Shown piece after piece: positions 24,636 to 33,814 of a stretch of 64,000 nucleotides of DNA. The position numbers were made by a program, and so were the translations under genes. The notes below the pieces were generated by a model. That model made no database searches, was not told the DNA's origin, and worked only from the letters and a program-made list of their open reading frames with translations. Source of the stretch: Texcoconibacillus texcoconensis (GTDB lineage: Bacteria; Bacillota; Bacilli; Bacillales; Salisediminibacteriaceae); contig NZ_JACHHB010000012.1 in the NCBI RefSeq assembly GCF_014202575.1, positions 30,308 to 94,307 on the forward strand, in the 5' to 3' direction. Within the stretch, counting starts at the first letter, position 1. Every line of letters begins with the position of its first letter.

Positions 24636-24965
24636 TTATCCATGAATGGTTATATATTCACCGTACTGCTCTTCGATGGTTTGTAATGATACAACCATAC
24701 CTTCCAAGAGCAACTGTACATTCTCGTACGCTTGATTTCCGATTTCATTCGGAACACCGCAGCGGAGAAAACCGCCGTCATTTGCCATTTCAACATCCAA
24801 TTGAACTTGGCAAACTGCATCAATTGCGTTTACGGCTCCAAATGCAACAGCCGATGCACCTGCACAGACAAGATCTTGACCGTGAGGAGCGAAATCAGCG
24901 TGTCCTTCCATCGAAAAAGCATCGATTTTACCGTCTTGATTTCGTTCAATCGATACACGTATCAT
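24636..24965 (-). CDS. prp: Prp, L27 N-terminal processing cysteine protease (YsxB)
   Basis: A 109-residue cysteine protease. [20 protein letters not shown] holds the catalytic His (in GHA) and Cys (in DLVCAG) of Prp, the S. aureus-type enzyme that trims the L27 extension. Located between rplU and rpmA as usual in Bacillota; it ends 16 nt before rpmA and starts 11 nt after rplU, so the three are co-transcribed. Annotated ysxB in B. subtilis. Confidence 0.93.
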   Translation of the reverse strand: MIRVSIERNQDGKIDAFSMEGHADFAPHGQDLVCAGASAVAFGAVNAIDAVCQVQLDVEMANDGGFLRCGVPNEIGNQAYENVQLLLEGMVVSLQTIEEQYGEYITIHG

Positions 24966-24976
24966 CGACGAACCTA

Positions 24977-25285
24977 TTAAGCTTTGATTCCTTCAACCGT
25001 TACTTTTGTGTATGGTTGACGGTGACCTTGCTTACGACGGTAGTTTTTACGACGCTTCATTTTGAAGATAACTTCCTTTTTACCTTTACCATGCTTTTCT
25101 ACTTTTGCTGTAACGGATGCTCCGTCAACGTATGGTGCTCCTACTTTTGTAGAATCTCCACCAACTAAAATTACACGGTCGAAAGTAACGGAATCACCTT
25201 CTGCTGCGTTAAGCTTTTCAACGTAAAGTTCTTGTCCTTCTTCAACTTTTACTTGCTTTCCACCTGTTTCAATTACTGCGTACAC
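24977..25285 (-). CDS. rplU: 50S ribosomal protein L21
   Basis: A 102-residue protein: [19 protein letters not shown], then [19 protein letters not shown], both canonical for L21. Start is GTG 25285, placed 6 nt after AAAGGAGGTG; the in-frame GTG at 25294 is part of that site. First gene of rplU-prp-rpmA, with a structured leader and a sigma-A promoter upstream. Confidence 0.97.
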   Translation of the reverse strand: MYAVIETGGKQVKVEEGQELYVEKLNAAEGDSVTFDRVILVGGDSTKVGAPYVDGASVTAKVEKHGKGKKEVIFKMKRRKNYRRKQGHRQPYTKVTVEGIKA

Positions 25286-25299
25286 GACACGCACCTCCT

Positions 25300-25405
25300 T
25301 TAATCACTAAGACTCGCCATCACAGGTGCATTATGTAGCAAATACATAAGCTTAAAACCTGATCTGTGCGGTTGTAGTCCTTTGGGTGCACCAAACAACT
25401 AACAG
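25300..25405 (-). promoter_or_regulatory. L21 ribosomal-protein leader
   Basis: Minus-strand leader of rplU. An outer helix GGTGCA ... TGCACC encloses a hairpin TTATGTA-TTTGC-TACATAA and the tract CCGCACAGATCAGG. Position and architecture fit the L21 leader found before rplU in Bacillota, thought to mediate autoregulation by L21. Confidence 0.7.
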
Positions 25406-25410
25406 ACAGT

Positions 25411-25439
25411 ATCATACCACAGCGCTACAACCGTGTCAA
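25411..25439 (-). promoter_or_regulatory. sigma-A promoter of rplU-prp-rpmA
   Basis: Minus strand TTGACA (25434-25439), 17-bp spacer, TATGAT (25411-25416): near-consensus, as expected for a ribosomal protein operon. Confidence 0.88.
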
Positions 25440-25478
25440 TGTATCCTCAACTTCCATTGACTAGTTTGTCACGAACGT

Positions 25479-26987
25479 TCAAGAGTTATATTCTATAAGC
25501 AAACGTTGCCAACGAGCCTTTGCATGTTCTTTTTTACCGACAAAACGAACTTCCCCTTTTTCGGTGTTTGTTCGTTTAATAAGGTAAATGGTTTTGCTTA
25601 TGACCGCTTCAATATCCGTTAATTTTTGGGCATGGTTTTCCAGCCATTTATCAGCAATAAAGGAAGGAACTTCAACAATGAGCGCCTCTGCATCATTGCC
25701 TTGAAACTCGTAAAGTAGTCGTTCCAGCTCGTACATTTGGGATGACTTTCCTAAGACACGCCCACTTCCTTGACAAGTGGTACAAGGTTCCGTAAGTAAT
25801 TCACTCACTTCATGATACGCTTTTTTGCGTGTCATTTCCACAAGTCCAAGCTTTGTGAAACCTTGAATTTTCACACGCATCGGATCATCTCTAAAGCTAT
25901 GTTCAAGCGCTCTTAACACATCACTCTGGGAACGCTCTTGCTTCATATCGATAAAGTCGATGAGGACAATTCCACCAATGCTCCTTTTTCGTATCTCTGT
26001 AGCGATCGTCTTGGCTGCCTGTATATTCATATTTCTCATTGTCTCTTCATGGGTATCTTTACCTACAAACGTGCCGGTATTCACATCAATGACGGTCATT
26101 GCTTCCGTTTTTTCAATATCAATGTATCCGCCATTTAGTAATTCTACCCGTGACAATAATGTTTGTTGTAATACTTGTTTTAGTTCATAGTGAGAAAATA
26201 TATCATCATACCCTTGATAAAGTGACAACTGTGAAGGTGATAAATCATCTGTATAAGAAAGATAATCATTTAATGTATGATAAACTACCCTATCATCCGT
26301 TATCACTTCAGTTTCCGAATCGATAAAAGACTGACGGATCAGTCGGTCTATCATTGAAGAACCATGATGAATTTTTGTGGGAGTACGTAATTGTTTTGAA
26401 TATTCAACAATTCTTTCCCAACGCCTTCTTAAAAATGACCAATCATTTTGTAAATAAGTGGGTGATATTTTCGCTGCTTCCGTTCTTATAATGACACCTT
26501 CGTCAAGTTGCCTCTCATTATTTGCAAACTTGCGTAATTCACCTCGCTTTTCATCTTCTATGCGGCGAGATACCGCTACATAATTAGCTTTTGGCAGGTA
26601 GACGAGATACTTGCCGGGAAGTTCAATGACTTCGGTCAGCTTTGCACCTTTAGACCCCGTTGGTTCTTTCGTTACTTGAACAAAAACTTCTTGTCCTTCT
26701 GTTAAAAACGATTGAATCTTAGCTCTACGTTTCTGGTCAGGGTCTTCTTGACTAATCCATTGCCATGCTAGTAATTCATTTAGTGGGAGATAGGCATTTT
26801 TTTGTAAGCCAATATCAACAAATGCTGCTTGCATCCCTGGCAAAATATTTACGACACGCCCTTTATAAATATTACCGACAAGCGGGCTCGTGTCTGGTGA
26901 ATCTATCATCCACTCTACGACTTGTCCCTCTTCAATTAGCGCTACACGTTTTTCATCTGTATTTGCATTCATAATAATTCGTTTCAC
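25479..26987 (-). CDS. rng: ribonuclease G/E family endoribonuclease
   Basis: About 503 residues. An S1 RNA-binding domain (about 35-125; GNIYKGRVVNILPGMQAAFVD) is followed by the RNase E/G catalytic domain with metal-binding Asp residues in MTVIDVNTG and IVLIDFIDM. The Zn-link motif EPCTTCQGSGR is near 400. The small domain is short and no long degradosome scaffold tail is present, so it is RNase G-like. It acts on 5'-monophosphate RNAs, rRNA processing or decay. GTG 26987 is chosen for AAGGGGTC spacing. B. subtilis has no RNase E/G; the location next to rplU and spoIVFB is seen in other Bacillales. Confidence 0.93.
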   Translation of the reverse strand: MKRIIMNANTDEKRVALIEEGQVVEWMIDSPDTSPLVGNIYKGRVVNILPGMQAAFVDIGLQKNAYLPLNELLAWQWISQEDPDQKRRAKIQSFLTEGQEVFVQVTKEPTGSKGAKLTEVIELPGKYLVYLPKANYVAVSRRIEDEKRGELRKFANNERQLDEGVIIRTEAAKISPTYLQNDWSFLRRRWERIVEYSKQLRTPTKIHHGSSMIDRLIRQSFIDSETEVITDDRVVYHTLNDYLSYTDDLSPSQLSLYQGYDDIFSHYELKQVLQQTLLSRVELLNGGYIDIEKTEAMTVIDVNTGTFVGKDTHEETMRNMNIQAAKTIATEIRKRSIGGIVLIDFIDMKQERSQSDVLRALEHSFRDDPMRVKIQGFTKLGLVEMTRKKAYHEVSELLTEPCTTCQGSGRVLGKSSQMYELERLLYEFQGNDAEALIVEVPSFIADKWLENHAQKLTDIEAVISKTIYLIKRTNTEKGEVRFVGKKEHAKARWQRLLIEYNS

Positions 26988-27099
26988 GTTTTTTGACCCC
27001 TTCATGATCAATTCGCAATCATTATACATGGATTAGGCAAGCAAACACAATGTTCACAGGACGCGAAAAGTTTTAAGGGGGTGGTCAATATTTAAAAAC

Positions 27100-27400
27100 G
27101 CTCTTTTCGTTGTTGTCTTTGATGAACTCGGAGAAGCGAAAAGTGGCGACGCCAGGTCGGATCAATGTAGTCACGGTCACTGTTCGTTTTCGGCCGGGGA
27201 CATTGATTCCGTTATTTGCAAAATTTCGCCCTTTACTGCATCCAAAAATGAGGATTAACGGAACGTATGTCCGCGACCCGCAAGCCGAGAGCCACATCAA
27301 CCTAAAGCTCAAATCACCAACGCCTTGGGACAGCGTCCGCCTGCAGTAAAAATCACAATCAATGTTCGGGGATGATCTTTACATCATCTATTATGAAATT
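27100..27400. repeat. dispersed GC-rich intergenic repeat, copy A
   Basis: The gap between rng and spoIVFB (27006-27481) is not coding. 27321-27395 is nearly identical (about nine of ten bases by eye) to the reverse complement of 38071-38145. To its left (27185-27290) TTCCGTTATT and its complement AACGGAA form an inverted repeat around TGTCCGCG-type sequence, a style of dispersed element common in Bacillus chromosomes. Short open frames through it are artefacts. Confidence 0.8.
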
Positions 27401-27423
27401 CATTCATATTTTAGAAAACAGCA

Positions 27424-27453
27424 AAAACGCTTGCCTAATTGATGGCAAGCGCC
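27424..27453 (-). terminator. terminator of spoIVFB
   Basis: Minus strand CGCTTGCC / GGCAAGCG with loop ATCAATTA, followed by TTTTTG. Confidence 0.88.
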
Positions 27454-27481
27454 TAAGAGAAATCAATATAATATAGCATCC

Positions 27482-28351
27482 TTATTTCAAATCAAATATA
27501 GGTGGGGTAGCCGCTAAATCCCGTAAGGAAACAAACCTCTGTTTTTGGTCAAAATATGCATTTAAAGCGTCTTCTTCACGTACAGTGTGTCCTGCTGACG
27601 GTATTTTGAAATCATATCGTGCACAGCGATGTAACATGTTGATCGCTTCTATAACTGTGGTATCCGCAGAAGTTTTCCGCTCTTTTCGAGGTACCATCTC
27701 ATCATTTCTAGCTATGTCATAACGCTCAAGTAAAAATCTCATATATGTAAATGAACGTTGTTTCCATGCTATATAATGGTGGAATAATAAAAACGCAAGC
27801 ACAACCCACAAATTCAAATGAAATGGTAATTGCACTAAAGCAATAGCGCCCATTGTCACAAGTAGAATAAACGAAAGAATCAACGATTGTTCATAAGCCA
27901 TTCGAAAGGGGGCGTAATATGAATATAAGATAAAGAGAATTTTCCCTCCATCTAATGGCCAGATAGGAAGCAAATTAAATAAAAGGACAGTAAGGTTATG
28001 AAACATAAAAATTGCATGGTCACCTGTCGTCCACCAATCAAACGGCAATAAAAGGAAAGATAGACCCATCAACCATATGTGCTGGAGAGGACCTGCGATT
28101 GTGACGATGAAATCTTCTCGTATAGGCCGATTACCATGTTCATCGACATGGGCAACACCCCCAAATGGCAGCAACTCAATTTTTTGTATCCGCCACCGAA
28201 AGTGCATAGCTGCTACAGTGTGACCGAGTTCATGTACAAAAACAATCAAAAACATCATGATAACTTCCTTGAAATAACCTGTTAATGCACCGGCACCAAG
28301 CACGAGCCAAAAGCAAGGGTGTATATGAACCAAGCGGAGAAGATTAATCAA
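27482..28351 (-). CDS. spoIVFB: SpoIVFB, pro-sigma-K intramembrane metalloprotease
   Basis: A 289-residue site-2 protease. HELGH (about 41-45) ligates zinc in a transmembrane helix; NLLPIWPLDGGK (about 125-136) holds the third ligand. A C-terminal CBS-like soluble domain follows TM6. It cleaves pro-sigma-K in the outer forespore membrane at engulfment and is held inactive by SpoIVFA and BofA. The TTG start overlaps the spoIVFA stop by 8 nt (TTTGATTAA), implying translational coupling. Confidence 0.95.
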   Translation of the reverse strand: MINLLRLVHIHPCFWLVLGAGALTGYFKEVIMMFLIVFVHELGHTVAAMHFRWRIQKIELLPFGGVAHVDEHGNRPIREDFIVTIAGPLQHIWLMGLSFLLLPFDWWTTGDHAIFMFHNLTVLLFNLLPIWPLDGGKILFILYSYYAPFRMAYEQSLILSFILLVTMGAIALVQLPFHLNLWVVLAFLLFHHYIAWKQRSFTYMRFLLERYDIARNDEMVPRKERKTSADTTVIEAINMLHRCARYDFKIPSAGHTVREEDALNAYFDQKQRFVSLRDLAATPPIFDLK

Positions 28352-29153
28352 ATGAAATCACGTCCAATGGGTCAATAAATGTTTCATCTTCTTTTAATGC
28401 AAAATAATAAACTTCTCTGTCTCCGTTTGTTTTAGATGTTGTACCTACAATATCGCCTGTTTCAACATGATCATGAACATTTACATCAATATCCCCAAGT
28501 GACCCGTACCATGACTCTCCGCCATCATAGTGCTGGACAACAACCGTTTTTCCGATCCCCTCTTCCTCTTCATCTTGCCCGACAAACTGCACGACACCAC
28601 TTTTTACAGCTTCAACTTGAGAACCTTTAGAAGTCTCTACAAAAATGCCACGTCCATTTTGATCAAAGCTCTCTGAAACTGTCCCACTCGCGGGTACTGC
28701 ATACGCATAATCAACATTTGGTTCATCGGTTTGGTCTAAGGCAACGTTCGTCGTTGGCGGTACTAGTGCTAGCGGTCTTCCAAACTGGTCTTCATACCAA
28801 TGAGCAATCGTGTCAAATTCGAACTCTGTTGTCATCGAACGGTAAATAAAGTCACGTGCCGAATCAAAAGTTGGTGAAGGATTTTGAAAAAGAATACCGA
28901 CGATAAGAAACAAACAAATGCTTCCCATCATTTGCAATAACAAGATATCTTTACGTATCAACGGTTGTTTCGACTCTGTATTGTTCTTTCCTTTGGGTGC
29001 CGATGGGGGGATGACAACATCATCATGTTCTCTCGCTTCATCATGCTGCTGATAAATTTGTGGAGCTGAGCGTTGCCTTTGATGTAATGATGTACTCCGT
29101 TTTTTTCTTTTCGCATCAAGTTGGCGTCTAATTTTATCAACTTTCTTGGACAT
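28344..29153 (-). CDS. spoIVFA: SpoIVFA, regulator of SpoIVFB (M23-like domain)
   Basis: A 269-residue protein. A basic N-terminal cytoplasmic region contains RRQLDAKRKKRS. One transmembrane helix lies at about 75-95 (ILLLQMMGSICLFLIVGILF). The C-terminal LytM/M23-like beta domain (about 150-269; PASGTVSESFDQNGRGIFV ... VVVQHYDGGESWYGSL) has lost the HxxxD/HxH zinc residues. Matches SpoIVFA, which anchors and inhibits SpoIVFB until SpoIVB cleaves it. AGGGAAGGGGAACATT supports the ATG. It heads the pair, behind a 21-bp repeat array. Confidence 0.93.
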   Translation of the reverse strand: MSKKVDKIRRQLDAKRKKRSTSLHQRQRSAPQIYQQHDEAREHDDVVIPPSAPKGKNNTESKQPLIRKDILLLQMMGSICLFLIVGILFQNPSPTFDSARDFIYRSMTTEFEFDTIAHWYEDQFGRPLALVPPTTNVALDQTDEPNVDYAYAVPASGTVSESFDQNGRGIFVETSKGSQVEAVKSGVVQFVGQDEEEEGIGKTVVVQHYDGGESWYGSLGDIDVNVHDHVETGDIVGTTSKTNGDREVYYFALKEDETFIDPLDVISFD

Positions 29154-29254
29154 AATGTTCCCCTTCCCTCTTCATAGGCTTATCCATTTCCTTACTTCAA
29201 CCTATGACTTGTCCCGGGAACATATGACTAAAAGAAGAATCGGATGGGCTTTGG

Positions 29255-29375
29255 GGTTTATGAGTGAAACCTAGGGAGTTATGAACGAAAACAAGTATTT
29301 ACGAACGAAAATCGTGAGTTTACGAACGAAATCCATGCCTTTACGAGCGAAAATCCACTATTTATGATCAAATAG
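29255..29375. repeat. 21-bp phased intergenic repeat array (TTTACGAACGAAAA type)
   Basis: Starts of the TTTA(C/T)GA core fall at 29257, 29278, 29298, 29319, 29340 and 29361: six units of 21 bp (one of 20). The core TTTACGAACGAAA is conserved and the following 7-8 bp vary. It lies between minD and spoIVFA, upstream of spoIVFA. A second array with the same period and a related core lies at 60655-60790. The remainder of the 322-bp gap (29154-29475) holds this array and the minD terminator. Confidence 0.9.
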
Positions 29376-29410
29376 GGACTAAAATACTATTCCACCAACT
29401 CCAACTCCAA

Positions 29411-29449
29411 CTCCAACAAAAAAACCAGCAATGACTTTTCAATCACCGC
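29411..29449 (-). terminator. terminator of minD
   Basis: Minus strand AACCAGC / GCTGGTT flanking a TGATTG...CATT interior, followed by seven Ts. Confidence 0.85.
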
Positions 29450-29475
29450 TGGTTCAATAAGTTCCATCACATTCG

Positions 29476-30273
29476 TTACGCACGAATGCCAAAAAACTTT
29501 TTCACTTTTTTTAATACGCCTTTATCATCGTCAAAATTCATTAACGGAACCGACTCCCCATTAATGCGACGAGCAATGTTACGGTAAGCAATCGAAGCTT
29601 TGCTATCAGGGTCCATGGCAATTGGTTGACCATCATTTGCAGCCTTAATGACTGAATCATCATCAACAACTGCCCCTAATAATTCGATTGCGAGTGTTGA
29701 GACTACTTCATCGACATCGAGCATATCTCCATTTTGCATCATATGATTACGAATTCGGTTGACAACCAAACGAGGTGGATCCATATCCTCTTGCTCTAAC
29801 AACCCGACAATTCGGTCCGCATCTCTTACAGCAGACACCTCTGGGGTGGATACGACGATCGATTGATCAGCTCCTGCTACTGCATTTTTAAAACCTTGCT
29901 CAATCCCTGCTGGACAATCAATTAATACATAATCATAATCCCGTTTTAATTCCTCGACGATTTCTTCCATATCACTTGGGTCTATCGCAGCTTTGTCTTT
30001 CGTCTGAGCTGCCGGCAACAATACTAAACAATCAAAACGCTTGTCGCGAATTAACGCTTGACTCAATTTACACTGTTGCTCGACGACATCGACGAGATCG
30101 TAAATAATTCGGTTTTCAAGTCCCATGACGACATCAAGGTTTCTAAGACCTATATCTGTATCAACAAGCGCTACACTTTTTCCTGTCAACGCCAGAGCTG
30201 TTCCGATGTTTACCGTTGTCGTCGTCTTTCCGACTCCACCTTTTCCTGATGTAATGACAATCGCCTCTCCCAC
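29476..30273 (-). CDS. minD: MinD, septum-site-determining ATPase
   Basis: A 265-residue deviant Walker A ATPase: GKGGVGKTTTTVNIGTAL at 10-27, switch I/II DTDIGLRNLD, and IDCPAGIE. The C-terminal amphipathic membrane-targeting helix is VLKKVKKFFGIRA. With MinC it blocks Z-ring formation near poles; in Bacillus it is recruited by DivIVA/MinJ rather than MinE. GTG start after AAAGGGGAATGCACT. Last gene of the mreBCD-minCD cluster, with its own terminator. Confidence 0.97.
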   Translation of the reverse strand: MGEAIVITSGKGGVGKTTTTVNIGTALALTGKSVALVDTDIGLRNLDVVMGLENRIIYDLVDVVEQQCKLSQALIRDKRFDCLVLLPAAQTKDKAAIDPSDMEEIVEELKRDYDYVLIDCPAGIEQGFKNAVAGADQSIVVSTPEVSAVRDADRIVGLLEQEDMDPPRLVVNRIRNHMMQNGDMLDVDEVVSTLAIELLGAVVDDDSVIKAANDGQPIAMDPDSKASIAYRNIARRINGESVPLMNFDDDKGVLKKVKKFFGIRA

Positions 30274-30411
30274 AGTGCATTCCCCTTTCTCCTCGAGATC
30301 GACGCGTTTGTTTCGATCACTTTTCTTCGATCGTATCCGCTCGTTCCCCTCTTTGACCGACGAATGTTCAAACTCTACCTTCGTGGCAAATGTTGACCAT
30401 TCGTGATTGTA

Positions 30412-31125
30412 TTACATATCAACAGTACGTACATTCCATTCATCATTCAATTCAGGTCGCAACTTTGCAACCCGTTGTAATTGATCTAAGACCATCTCAA
30501 ACTGACCGTTCACATAAGCACATTCAAGATCTTCAAAACGTTCTTCTTCTACTTTCTCTCCCTTTTCTGGAGCCCGTCTAAGAATATCAGCAATACGCAA
30601 CTGTGAAGGTTGCATCGTCGCTGCACAAATAATCGAACGGTCATCTCCTGATATCCCAGCTTGAGCAATCCCTCGTAATGCACCTAAAATAAATATGTTC
30701 CCAGTTGCTCGGACTGTACCACCTGGATTCACGTCACCTAACAGTAAGAGATCTCCACGAATTTCAATAACTTGTCCAGAACGAACAATCTTCGCTAAAC
30801 GTGTCACACGACTGTCCTTTCGGCGGTTTTCAGCCTCCTCGACAGTAATGACGTCAGAGCGAATATCATCAATCACAATATTTTTACGTTCACTGATTTG
30901 CTCTTTCAAATCAGCAATTTGTTGATCATCTAGGTAACGTTTTCCTAAAAACAGTTTCACATGAACAAGCGGACCATGATCGAGCCGATACTGTTCTTCT
31001 GATAGTTTCTCATGGAGCTCCGTTAGCAGTTCATTGTACGAGCATTGATCATCTAAAATGAACGTCAGTCCATCCCGGGTCCCTTTAATCGTTACACGAG
31101 GTGGTCTCGTCTCTTTCTCTGTCAT
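30412..31125 (-). CDS. minC: MinC, septum-site-determining FtsZ inhibitor
   Basis: A 237-residue protein. The N-terminal FtsZ-interacting domain is about 1-105. The C-terminal beta-helix (about 115-220) has VRSGQVIEIRGDLLLLGDVN, PGGTVRATGNIFILGALRG and AGISGD, the MinD-binding RxxG face. The acidic tail after about 200 is slightly longer than in B. subtilis MinC. GAGGTGAGTAAACC supports the ATG. It precedes minD by 138 bp. Confidence 0.95.
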   Translation of the reverse strand: MTEKETRPPRVTIKGTRDGLTFILDDQCSYNELLTELHEKLSEEQYRLDHGPLVHVKLFLGKRYLDDQQIADLKEQISERKNIVIDDIRSDVITVEEAENRRKDSRVTRLAKIVRSGQVIEIRGDLLLLGDVNPGGTVRATGNIFILGALRGIAQAGISGDDRSIICAATMQPSQLRIADILRRAPEKGEKVEEERFEDLECAYVNGQFEMVLDQLQRVAKLRPELNDEWNVRTVDM

Positions 31126-31188
31126 GGTTTACTCACCTCTACATGATTGACATATTCCACATCGATATGAAAAACCCTTTTAAAGTCT

Positions 31189-31713
31189 TTAACTTTCTTG
31201 TGGATTCATTCGTTTTCGTATTTCTTCCAATAATTTCCGCCAAGGGTAGCTAATCATTACAGCAAAAACAAAATTTATTCCTATCGTTGGTAACAAGCGC
31301 TCATATATAAAGGCTTCATGGCTGAGCATCGCAAGCCCAAGAACATCATTAATCAAATAAACGAAATATTCGATAAATAGAACAGCAATGGTCGCAGCCA
31401 CGATGTTCAAGGAAACATTTCGGCGTACAATGTATAGTGGCCAGCATAATATGTATGAAATCAAACCGAATGAAAACGTGTATACACCGAGAAAAGGACC
31501 ATATACAACATCATAGAGAATACCGAAAGCAAGCGCATAAATGACACCTGTTAAACGACCATGAAACAATCCAATATAAATAATCAAGACGAGGACAAAG
31601 CGAGGAACCCACTGGAACTCGATCATAAATCGGTCAGCTAAAAAGTACTGAAACCATGTTCCCTCAATAATGAACATAAGAAAAAGAACAATAATGATCA
31701 GATAGCGGTTCAT
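31189..31713 (-). CDS. mreD: MreD, rod-shape membrane protein
   Basis: A 174-residue protein with five or six transmembrane helices and the MreD pattern (PRFVLVLIIYIGLFHGRLTG, then GILYDVVYGPFLGVYTFSFG). It works with MreB, MreC and RodA in lateral wall synthesis. Its ATG overlaps the mreC stop by 4 nt (ATGA), so translation is coupled. Confidence 0.95.
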   Translation of the reverse strand: MNRYLIIIVLFLMFIIEGTWFQYFLADRFMIEFQWVPRFVLVLIIYIGLFHGRLTGVIYALAFGILYDVVYGPFLGVYTFSFGLISYILCWPLYIVRRNVSLNIVAATIAVLFIEYFVYLINDVLGLAMLSHEAFIYERLLPTIGINFVFAVMISYPWRKLLEEIRKRMNPQES

Positions 31714-32591
31714 TCGTCATCGTCCCCCAAATCTGGATCGATATCTGGTTCAAGCGATTGTGACTCACGCTCAACAACCATCACATAATCAAGGTGATGG
31801 AAATTCGCTGCTGGCTCCACGTACGCCGATTGCGTTAATCCAAATTCATCATCTTTAACACCAATAACCTCACCAATTTCCAATCCTCGTGGAAACACAC
31901 CACCTAATCCTGAAGTCACAACGGTCATTCCCTCTTCCACTTCCATGTCTGTTTCAATTTTTGTGAAGTGGAGATACCCAGTGTCTTCATCTATGCCTTC
32001 AATAAAACCATAAACACTATCATCTTCACTGGCCATAGCTGAGATTCGATTTGCTCGATCTTGGTCTGTCAACAGTTGAACCGTCGAGGTAAACTGCGAA
32101 ACTCTTGCCACTTTTCCTACGAGACCTTCTGATGTTATCACAGACATGTCTTCTTCAATACCATTTTGCGCACCTTTATTAATACCGATAAATTCATTCC
32201 AGCGATCCGGAGAGCGATTAATTACAGCTGCTGAACGGTATGAAGCATCGTAAAGACTTTCTGTAATATCTAATGATTCCTTTAATTGATCATTTTGCCT
32301 ACGTAATTCATCAACTTCAACAGAAACCGTTGCATAATCATCCAATTGGGCTTTTAGTGCTTGATTTTCCTCGTATACATTGCGAATATCCTCAATTGTG
32401 TCAAAGAAGCCCGCTACCATATGAGCGGGCTGACTAAACACAGATTGGACCCAGCCGACGGAATCGACGATAAATTGTTCTGGCCACGTCATCGACCGTC
32501 GTTCACTCATCGAATAACCGATAAGTCCGACAAGAATAACGATACATACGAGTAGCACAATTAATCGTTTATTAGAAAAAAATGGTGGCAT
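31710..32591 (-). CDS. mreC: MreC, rod-shape cell-wall scaffold
   Basis: About 293 residues. A single transmembrane helix (LIVLLVCIVILVGLIGYSM) is followed by a coiled coil (about 65-110) and the double beta-barrel domain with GLVGKVARVSQFTSTVQLLT and VVTSGLGGVFPRGLEIGEV. The C-terminus is acidic (DPDLGDDDE). ATG 32591 is preferred, with TAGGTG upstream; a GTG at 32600 is in frame but overlaps it. Lies 13 bp after mreB. Confidence 0.95.
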   Translation of the reverse strand: MPPFFSNKRLIVLLVCIVILVGLIGYSMSERRSMTWPEQFIVDSVGWVQSVFSQPAHMVAGFFDTIEDIRNVYEENQALKAQLDDYATVSVEVDELRRQNDQLKESLDITESLYDASYRSAAVINRSPDRWNEFIGINKGAQNGIEEDMSVITSEGLVGKVARVSQFTSTVQLLTDQDRANRISAMASEDDSVYGFIEGIDEDTGYLHFTKIETDMEVEEGMTVVTSGLGGVFPRGLEIGEVIGVKDDEFGLTQSAYVEPAANFHHLDYVMVVERESQSLEPDIDPDLGDDDE

Positions 32592-32604
32592 CTTAGACAC
32601 CTAC

Positions 32605-33645
32605 TTATCCTTTTCGGTTTGAACGTGCAGTGATCCCTGCTTTTGATCGGAATAAATGCAAGTTTTCCAAAGCTCTTCCTGTACCAATGGCTACACAGTC
32701 TAGTGGGTTTTCACTGACAAGCACAGGCATATTTGTTTCTTCACTAAGGACATGATCAAGGTTTCTGAGCATTGCTCCCCCACCTGTGAGAACGATGCCT
32801 CGATCCATGATATCGGCTGCCAATTCAGGAGGAGATTGTTCTAATGTGTCTTTCACCGCTTCAACAATTTGAGACACTGTGTCTTCTAGTGAAGCTGAAA
32901 TTTCCCCTGATGTAATGGTTATCGTTTTCGGTAAGCCTGTGACGAGGTCACGTCCACGAATTTCCATGTCTTCTACTCCTTCAGGAGAGCTAGCAGATCC
33001 AATTTCAAACTTGATCGCTTCGGCCGTACGTTCACCAATCATCAGGTTATATTTTTTCTTAATGTACTGAACAATAGCGTCATCCATTTCATCACCTGCG
33101 ACGCGAATGGACTGGCTTGTGACAATACCTCCGAGTGAAATAATCGCAACTTCCGTTGTTCCTCCACCGATGTCGACAATCATACTTCCTGTCGGTTCCC
33201 AAACAGGTAAGTCTGCACCGATCGCAGCTGCAAATGGCTCTTCGATCGTATAAGCTTCTCGCGCGCCTGCTTGCTTTGTCGCATCTTCTACCGCACGTTT
33301 TTCAACGGCTGTAATGCCAGACGGTACACATACCATCACATTTGGCTTACGTGTCATAACAGAACGGTTTTTTAATGCTTGTTTAATAAAGTACTTCATC
33401 ATTGTTGCTGTTGTATCAAATTCAGCAATGACACCGTCTTTCATTGGTCTAACAGCAATAATGTTTCCAGGTGTACGACCAATCATATTTTTCGCATCAT
33501 TACCGACAGCTTCGATTGAATTCGTGTCCGCTCGCGTCGCAACGACAGAAGGTTCGCGTATAATAACACCTTTCCCTTTTACGTAAACGAGTGTATTTGC
33601 TGTCCCTAAATCAATACCTAAATCTTTTGAAAAACCACCAAACAT
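32605..33645 (-). CDS. mreB: MreB, actin-like rod-shape protein
   Basis: A 346-residue actin-fold ATPase: phosphate-1 motif [17 protein letters not shown], phosphate-2 [17 protein letters not shown], adenosine motif [16 protein letters not shown] short basic tail ([14 protein letters not shown]) follows. It organises the elongation machinery under the membrane. GAAGGGAGATTACATAG supports the ATG. First gene of the mre-min cluster; a TATAAT lies about 50 bp upstream (minus strand) without a clear -35. Confidence 0.97.
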   Translation of the reverse strand: MFGGFSKDLGIDLGTANTLVYVKGKGVIIREPSVVATRADTNSIEAVGNDAKNMIGRTPGNIIAVRPMKDGVIAEFDTTATMMKYFIKQALKNRSVMTRKPNVMVCVPSGITAVEKRAVEDATKQAGAREAYTIEEPFAAAIGADLPVWEPTGSMIVDIGGGTTEVAIISLGGIVTSQSIRVAGDEMDDAIVQYIKKKYNLMIGERTAEAIKFEIGSASSPEGVEDMEIRGRDLVTGLPKTITITSGEISASLEDTVSQIVEAVKDTLEQSPPELAADIMDRGIVLTGGGAMLRNLDHVLSEETNMPVLVSENPLDCVAIGTGRALENLHLFRSKAGITARSNRKG

Positions 33646-33814
33646 CTATGTAATCTCCCTTCGATGCAAACTGATACCATTTATTATACTCAAAAATGTA
33701 CGTGTTGAGTAGCACTTTCAAAATCGAAGAAAAAAATCCTCAATTTCTCCTAAACCCCTCACTTTACTTTAACATGGAAATTCTGTGTAGGTAAAAGTCG
33801 AATCTTTCCATTTT

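Noticed and set aside
27085..27349. Short frames on both strands in the rng-spoIVFB gap
   Set aside because: They coincide with the dispersed repeat and have no plausible start signals.
29255..29375. CRISPR array (also for 60655-60790)
   Set aside because: Repeat cores of 10-13 bp and spacing of 21 bp are far too short for CRISPR units.
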